Source: JANMQK01 sp031370485 (GTDB lineage Bacteria > Acidobacteriota > Polarisedimenticolia > Gp22-AA2). From it: a stretch of 10,361 bases of DNA. Both the position numbers and the translations under genes were made by a program. The stretch lies in contig JANMQK010000169.1 of assembly GCA_031370485.1 (NCBI GenBank), positions 1 through 10,361 of the forward strand, given 5' to 3'. Positions 6,568 to 10,361 of this stretch are shown here, piece by piece (within the stretch, counting starts at the first letter, position 1; every line of letters starts with the position of its first letter). The notes below the pieces were generated by a model. The model saw nothing but the letters and a program-made list of their open reading frames with translations. It did not search any database and was not told where the DNA came from.

Positions 6568-8484
6568 CTACGCCTGGGCGTCGAGACGCCTCTTGGCGCC
6601 GATGTCGACGATTTTCTGCGCGGCCCGGGGCGCGGACGCGGTCTCTTCCAGCATGGGGGAATAGTCCGGAAGAAGAAGACGGAGGCACGAGATCACCTCG
6701 TCACGCCGCCCCGCAAGTGCGGCCTCTTCGAGGGCCCGCATCTGCTCCCATCCTTCGCCGCCCAACGGCTCGACCCCCGTCAGGACCATGATCTTCTCGT
6801 TGGAGGTCGGAAGACTTTCCTCGGCGTCACTCGTGAGCTCCTCGTGGAGCTTCTCCCCCGGCCGGAGACCGGTGAACACGATCTTGATGTCCTCGTTGAC
6901 CTTCAGTCCCGACAACTCGATCATGTTCCGGGCCATGTCAACGATCCGCACGGGTTCTCCCATCCTCAATAGAAAGGTCTCGCCCCCCTCGCCCATCGCC
7001 CCCGCCATCAGGACCAGCTGGACAGCCTCGGGGATGGTCATGAAATAGCGCGTCGTCTCGGGATGCGTCACCGTCACGGGGCCGCCCGCGGCGATCTGCC
7101 GGCGGAATGTCGGCACGACGGAGCCGTCGCTGCCCAGGACGTTTCCGAAGCGCACCGCCATCAGCCGGGTATGCTCCGAGGCCGTGCCCTTGACGAGCCG
7201 CTCCCCGAGCCGCTTCGTGGCCCCCATGACGCTCGTCGGGCGCACCGCCTTGTCGGTGGATATGTAAATGAACCGTTCGACCCCCGCCGCCACGGCGATC
7301 TCGGTGAGAAGGCGGGTCGCGATCACATTGTTCTTGATCGCCTCGACGGGATTCTGCTCCATGAGAGGCACGTGCTTGTAGGCCGCCGCGTGGAACACCA
7401 CGTGCGGGCGCGCCGCCGCAAACAGATCCCTGAGCCGGACCTGGTCAAGCACGTCCCCCACGACCACCCGCAGATTCAGGAGCGGGTGGGACTCCCGCAG
7501 ATCGGCCTCGAGGTAGAAGAGGTTGTTCTCGTTCCGGTCGAGGACGATCAGCTCCTCGGGCTCGTACCCGGCGGCCTGGCGCGCCAGCTCACGCCCGATC
7601 GATCCGGCCGCACCCGTCACTAAGATACGCCGGCCGCTCAGGCTCTTGCGCAGGACCTGCCGATCGAGGCTGACGACCTCCCGCCCGAGCAGGTCCTCGA
7701 GCTCCACGAGGCGGATCTGGGCGACCCGGGCGGCGCCGCGCTCCATCTCGCCGCGTGTCGGGACGGTGCGGAACCGGGCGCCGGTACGCCTGCAGACGTC
7801 GAAGATGTCGCGCATCGTGCCGCCGCTCGCACCGGGAACGGCGATGATGACCTCGGTGATGCCATACTCCTTGATGATGCGTTCAAGGTCCTGGTTCATC
7901 CCGAGAACCGGCACGTCGTGGATCTTGACGCCGATCTTTTCGGCGTCCTGGTCAATGAAGCCCACGGGCGTGTAGTCAAGATGCGTGCTCTTGTGCAGCT
8001 CGCGCAGAAGCGCTTCGCCCGTGTCTCCCGCCCCGACGATCAGCGTCCGGCTTCCGAAATGCCGCCGCCGCGACGAGAAGAACTCGAAATGGAACCGGGG
8101 TGCAAGGCGCAGCAGGCCCGCGAAGATGAGAAGCAGGAAGGTCGTGATGATCACGACGGCGCGCGAAAGTCCGGAGAAGCCGAGCCCGTAGAACAGGACG
8201 ATCAGGGCGACGGAGCGGTATCCGACGGCGCGCACAAGACGGACGAGATCGCTGAGGCTGGCGTATTTCCAGTAGCCCTGGTAAAGGCCCGTCGCGAAGA
8301 AGACGACCGGCGTCAGGAGCAAGTCCATGATCAGGAGCTCGAGGTGGCGATGCTCCCGGATCGTCATGTGCTCCCAGACGAAATCGAAGCGCAAGGCCAC
8401 GCCGAGGGTATTTGCCATCAGGACCGCGAGGAGATCTCCCGCGATGAACAGCAGCGTCTTGCCTCTGCGAGTCAGCTGCATCAT
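6568..8484 (-). CDS. Membrane NDP-HexNAc 4,6-dehydratase (WbpM/CapD/PglF family)
   Basis: Numbering from the upstream GTG at 8499, four membrane helices (about 15-37, 54-74, 92-109, 113-132) precede a first nucleotide-binding domain (TLIVGAGDTGEALL, 152-165). The catalytic SDR domain follows, with ILVTGAAGSIGREL (292-305), AAAYKHVPLMEQNP (371-384), STDKAVRPTSVMGATK (414-429), FGNVLGS (451-457) and GLRPGEKLHEEL (544-555). The usual Tyr of YxxxK is Met (MGATK), as in WbpM-type retaining dehydratases. The likely reaction is UDP-GlcNAc to a 4-keto-2,6-dideoxy sugar, a precursor of QuiNAc, FucNAc or bacillosamine-type residues. An in-frame GTG at 8499 would add five residues. The ATG at 8484 is preferred because AGAGGTGG (8496-8503) lies 11 nt upstream, while the GTG has no good ribosome site. 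The ATG at 8481 is also possible. It is the first gene after the predicted promoter. No aminotransferase or reductase to finish the sugar is visible. Family sure; exact sugar inferred. Confidence 0.93.
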   Translation of the reverse strand: MMQLTRRGKTLLFIAGDLLAVLMANTLGVALRFDFVWEHMTIREHRHLELLIMDLLLTPVVFFATGLYQGYWKYASLSDLVRLVRAVGYRSVALIVLFYGLGFSGLSRAVVIITTFLLLIFAGLLRLAPRFHFEFFSSRRRHFGSRTLIVGAGDTGEALLRELHKSTHLDYTPVGFIDQDAEKIGVKIHDVPVLGMNQDLERIIKEYGITEVIIAVPGASGGTMRDIFDVCRRTGARFRTVPTRGEMERGAARVAQIRLVELEDLLGREVVSLDRQVLRKSLSGRRILVTGAAGSIGRELARQAAGYEPEELIVLDRNENNLFYLEADLRESHPLLNLRVVVGDVLDQVRLRDLFAAARPHVVFHAAAYKHVPLMEQNPVEAIKNNVIATRLLTEIAVAAGVERFIYISTDKAVRPTSVMGATKRLGERLVKGTASEHTRLMAVRFGNVLGSDGSVVPTFRRQIAAGGPVTVTHPETTRYFMTIPEAVQLVLMAGAMGEGGETFLLRMGEPVRIVDMARNMIELSGLKVNEDIKIVFTGLRPGEKLHEELTSDAEESLPTSNEKIMVLTGVEPLGGEGWEQMRALEEAALAGRRDEVISCLRLLLPDYSPMLEETASAPRAAQKIVDIGAKRRLDAQA

Positions 8485-8564
8485 CTCGGACCGCACCACC
8501 TCTTGAGGAGGCCCCGCCGCAGGGCTCTCTCAGGCTGCTTTCTTCAACGTCGCGGAGTGGGCTT

Positions 8565-8593
8565 TATATACCGTTGTATCAACGCTTTGTCAA
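8565..8593 (-). promoter_or_regulatory. Predicted sigma-70-type promoter for the five-gene export operon
   Basis: Read on the minus strand, a perfect -35 TTGACA (8588-8593) is followed by exactly 17 nt and then TATATA (8565-8570), in a locally AT-rich patch within otherwise GC-rich DNA. Transcription would start near 8558 and give a leader of about 75 nt before the dehydratase ATG. TATAAA two bases downstream could serve as -10 with a 19-nt spacer. It lies in the only sizeable intergenic gap of the locus, which makes chance less likely. No operator repeat is evident nearby. Confidence 0.65.
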
Positions 8594-8627
8594 GGAGAGG
8601 TTGGGTTCTGAAAATTGCTCCGGCGGG

Positions 8628-9761
8628 CTATTGGCGCGGCTCCCAGTAAGGGCGGTCGGAACCTGCGGCCAGGGAGGCGAGCCCTGCCAGCCCGGCGACA
8701 GTTATGGCAAGAAAGTAATAAGGCAGGTAGAGCGGCATGAGCCTCAGCCGCAACCGGCTGGTCGCGAACCCGAGCGCCGCCGCGCCGTAGAAAAGCGCCT
8801 GGCCCGTCAAGGCCGCGACGGCCCAGGGATGCGGCAGGAAGGGCGCGCCGAGGAGCATCCCGGCTAGCGCGGGGCCTCCCAGCCAGCGGGCCACCCGGTG
8901 GGACAGGCACTGGTACACGAGCAGAAGCCGGCCCCTCCTCGCGGCGTCCCCCGCCACCTCCACCATCGATCGCACTCCGAACGACGCGTGCCGGGCCCGG
9001 CGCCTTATCTCGGCTTTCTCATCGGGAGACTCCTCGGTGCAGCGGGCACACGGGTCATAGAGGGTCATGTAACCCATCGCGGCGATCCGGATCGGGATCA
9101 CGTCGTCGCAGAACATCAGCGGATCGACCGGCCGGAAGAGCGCCGGGCGGAAGGCGTATATCGCGCCGTTGGCCCCGAGAAGGGAGCCCAGTGAGCTTTC
9201 GAGCCGCTTCACGAGGCCCTCGTAGCCCCAGTAGGCGCGCTCGCCGTCCCCCGCCGGAAGGCATTGAGGATTCAGGTAGCGCAGCTCCCCGCAGACGCAG
9301 CCCACCCGCGGGTCGGCGAAATGCCGCACCAGCATCCGGAGACTGTCCGGCGCGTACATCGAGTTCGCGTCCGACATCACCACGAGGTCGCTTTCGAGCG
9401 ACGGGAGGACCCGGTTCAGGCAGGCGACCTTCCCCTGCCGCCCGGCAAAGGCCTGCAGGGCCACCCCCCTCTCCCCGTACTCCCGCACGATCGATTCGGT
9501 TCGATCGGTCGAACCGTCGGAGACGACGATCCGGCGAATCCTTTCCGCCGGGTAATCCAGCGCGAGTGCGTTTTCGATCTTCTGCCGGATGACGCGCTCT
9601 TCGTTGTAGGCCGAGATGACCAGTGTCACGGTCGGGGCTCCCCCGTCGATCGTGTGACGGGAACGATCCCCCGCCAAGAGGCGGAGAACCCAGAGCGACA
9701 GCGGGTAGCCGACGTAGGCGTGCAGAAGAAGCCCGGCCGAGATGAGAAACAGCGCCGTCAT
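8628..9761 (-). CDS. Membrane-associated family 2 glycosyltransferase
   Basis: A 377-residue GT-A-fold enzyme that would add a sugar from an NDP donor to a lipid-linked intermediate on the cytoplasmic face. An N-terminal membrane helix (about 3-29) precedes the catalytic domain: VISAYNEE (48-55), VVSDGSTDRT (79-88), GRQGKVACLN (107-116), metal-binding-type VMSDANSMY (128-136), ANGAIYAFR (197-205), and the putative catalytic-base region FCDDVIPIRIAAMGY (217-231). An RRRARHASFGVRSM segment (253-266) lies where related enzymes have an Arg-rich acceptor-side motif. C-terminal membrane helices lie at about 296-333 and 342-366. The layout resembles processive or semi-processive GT2 enzymes, but the full QxxRW motif is not seen, so single-sugar transfer is more likely. 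Its ATG overlaps the previous gene's stop (ATGA, 9758-9761), with AGGA too close to act alone, so translation is probably coupled. Donor and acceptor are unknown. Confidence 0.9.
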   Translation of the reverse strand: MTALFLISAGLLLHAYVGYPLSLWVLRLLAGDRSRHTIDGGAPTVTLVISAYNEERVIRQKIENALALDYPAERIRRIVVSDGSTDRTESIVREYGERGVALQAFAGRQGKVACLNRVLPSLESDLVVMSDANSMYAPDSLRMLVRHFADPRVGCVCGELRYLNPQCLPAGDGERAYWGYEGLVKRLESSLGSLLGANGAIYAFRPALFRPVDPLMFCDDVIPIRIAAMGYMTLYDPCARCTEESPDEKAEIRRRARHASFGVRSMVEVAGDAARRGRLLLVYQCLSHRVARWLGGPALAGMLLGAPFLPHPWAVAALTGQALFYGAAALGFATSRLRLRLMPLYLPYYFLAITVAGLAGLASLAAGSDRPYWEPRQ

Positions 9762-10361
9762 GTCCTGGCGCGCAGGAAGACGACGTTCGCCGTGCGGAGC
9801 AGGATTCCGAGATCGAGCAGCAGCCCCGCGGATTCGATGTAGTCGAGGTTCATCGCCAGCTTTCGCGGCAGGACCTCCTCGACGTAGAAACGCTCCCGGG
9901 CCCCTGCGTCCACGGCGCCCATCAAGGTTTCCTCGTCCCGGAATTTCAGGCTCGCGGGATCCGTGAGGCCCGGCCGGACCTCGAGGACCCGCTTCTGGAC
10001 CGTGGTGTAGAGGGCGACGTAGCGCGGTACCTCGGGTCGCGGTCCGACGAGCGACATCTCGCCCCGGATCACGTTGAAGATCTGCGGGAGCTCATCGAGC
10101 TTGGTGGCGCGGAGCAGGCGGCCGACGGACGTGACTCGACGATCGCCTCTCCCCGTCACCTGGGGTCCCGTTCCCCCGTCGTCGCGCATCGTGCGGAATT
10201 TCCAGAGGCGGAACACCCTGCCGTCCCTGCCCACCCTCTCCTGGCGGAAGAAGGCCGGGGGTCCCGAAATCACGATCACCCCGATCCCCAGCACCAGGTA
10301 GACCGGCGACAGCAGCAGGGCGGCGGGCACCGACAGGACCAGATCGAGCGCCCGCTTGAGA
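9758..10361 (-). CDS. Sugar-1-phosphate transferase (monotopic phosphoglycosyl transferase), 5' end outside window
   Basis: The 200 C-terminal residues are visible and the frame is open to the window edge. The enzyme moves a sugar-1-phosphate from an NDP-sugar to undecaprenyl phosphate, the first step of repeat-unit synthesis. Counting visible residues, LKRALDLVLS (1-10) begins the re-entrant membrane helix with its Ser-Pro (18-19). Then come FFRQERVGRDGRVF (37-50), KFRTM (54-58), the catalytic Asp-Glu in KLDELPQIFNVIRGEMSLVGPRPE (87-110, D89 E90), and VRPGLTDPASL (128-138). The C-terminus (about 139-200) follows the usual pattern of short PglC-like enzymes and of the catalytic half of WbaP-like ones. 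A GTG at 10330 lies within the membrane helix and is not a plausible start. The true start may be only a few codons beyond the edge, or a WbaP-type N-terminal domain may lie there. The substrate may be the product of the nearby dehydratase pathway; this is inference. Confidence 0.93.
   Translation of the reverse strand, partial: LKRALDLVLSVPAALLLSPVYLVLGIGVIVISGPPAFFRQERVGRDGRVFRLWKFRTMRDDGGTGPQVTGRGDRRVTSVGRLLRATKLDELPQIFNVIRGEMSLVGPRPEVPRYVALYTTVQKRVLEVRPGLTDPASLKFRDEETLMGAVDAGARERFYVEEVLPRKLAMNLDYIESAGLLLDLGILLRTANVVFLRART

Noticed and set aside
7918..8649. Plus-strand open frame running across the dehydratase N-terminus and the promoter gap
   Set aside because: Composition is typical of an antisense shadow, with no motif, and it reads through the predicted promoter of the opposite strand.
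9758..10330. Sugar transferase taken as complete from the GTG at 10330
   Set aside because: Codons upstream (LKRALDLVLS) match the conserved start of the catalytic domain, so the GTG is internal and the gene runs off the window.

Overview
The window comes from a high-GC, diderm (Gram-negative-type) bacterium. It encodes outer-membrane polysaccharide export machinery, two proteins with Sec-type signal peptides, and a tyrosine-autokinase chain-length regulator. The gene set recalls Acidobacteriota, Myxococcota and similar soil lineages, but nothing here fixes the phylum. Nearly everything is one capsule/exopolysaccharide locus on the minus strand, read from the right end leftwards.

Right part (about 8628-10361, minus): a sugar-1-phosphate transferase (phosphoglycosyl transferase, cut by the window edge) overlaps by an ATGA junction a membrane-bound family 2 glycosyltransferase. 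These would start the lipid-linked repeat unit and add a later sugar. A 143-nt gap follows, holding a good sigma-70-like promoter (TTGACA, 17 nt, TATATA).

Centre and left (1030-8484, minus): this promoter would drive five closely spaced genes. They are a membrane NDP-HexNAc 4,6-dehydratase of the WbpM/CapD/PglF type, an outer-membrane beta-barrel protein, an AMIN-domain polysaccharide export (OPX/Wza-like) protein, a Wzc-like chain-length regulator fused to a BY-kinase, and a SAM-dependent methyltransferase. The barrel and OPX genes overlap by 10 nt. The OPX protein ends right after its last soluble domain, without an obvious membrane-spanning helix. Together this suggests a composite OPX/beta-barrel export pore. 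No flippase (Wzx), polymerase (Wzy) or phosphatase (Wzb) gene is visible; they may lie beyond the right edge.

Left edge (1-1033, plus): the 3' part of an N-acyl-D-amino-acid deacylase-like amidohydrolase, convergent with the methyltransferase gene. Both genes end in the same CTAG tetranucleotide. The first ~120 bases of the window keep the reading frame but carry an in-frame TAG, G-runs and apparently replaced family residues, which points to either a decaying gene or poor sequence at a contig end.

No tRNA, rRNA, CRISPR array, insertion sequence or attachment site was seen, and there is no gene-free stretch longer than about 150 bases.
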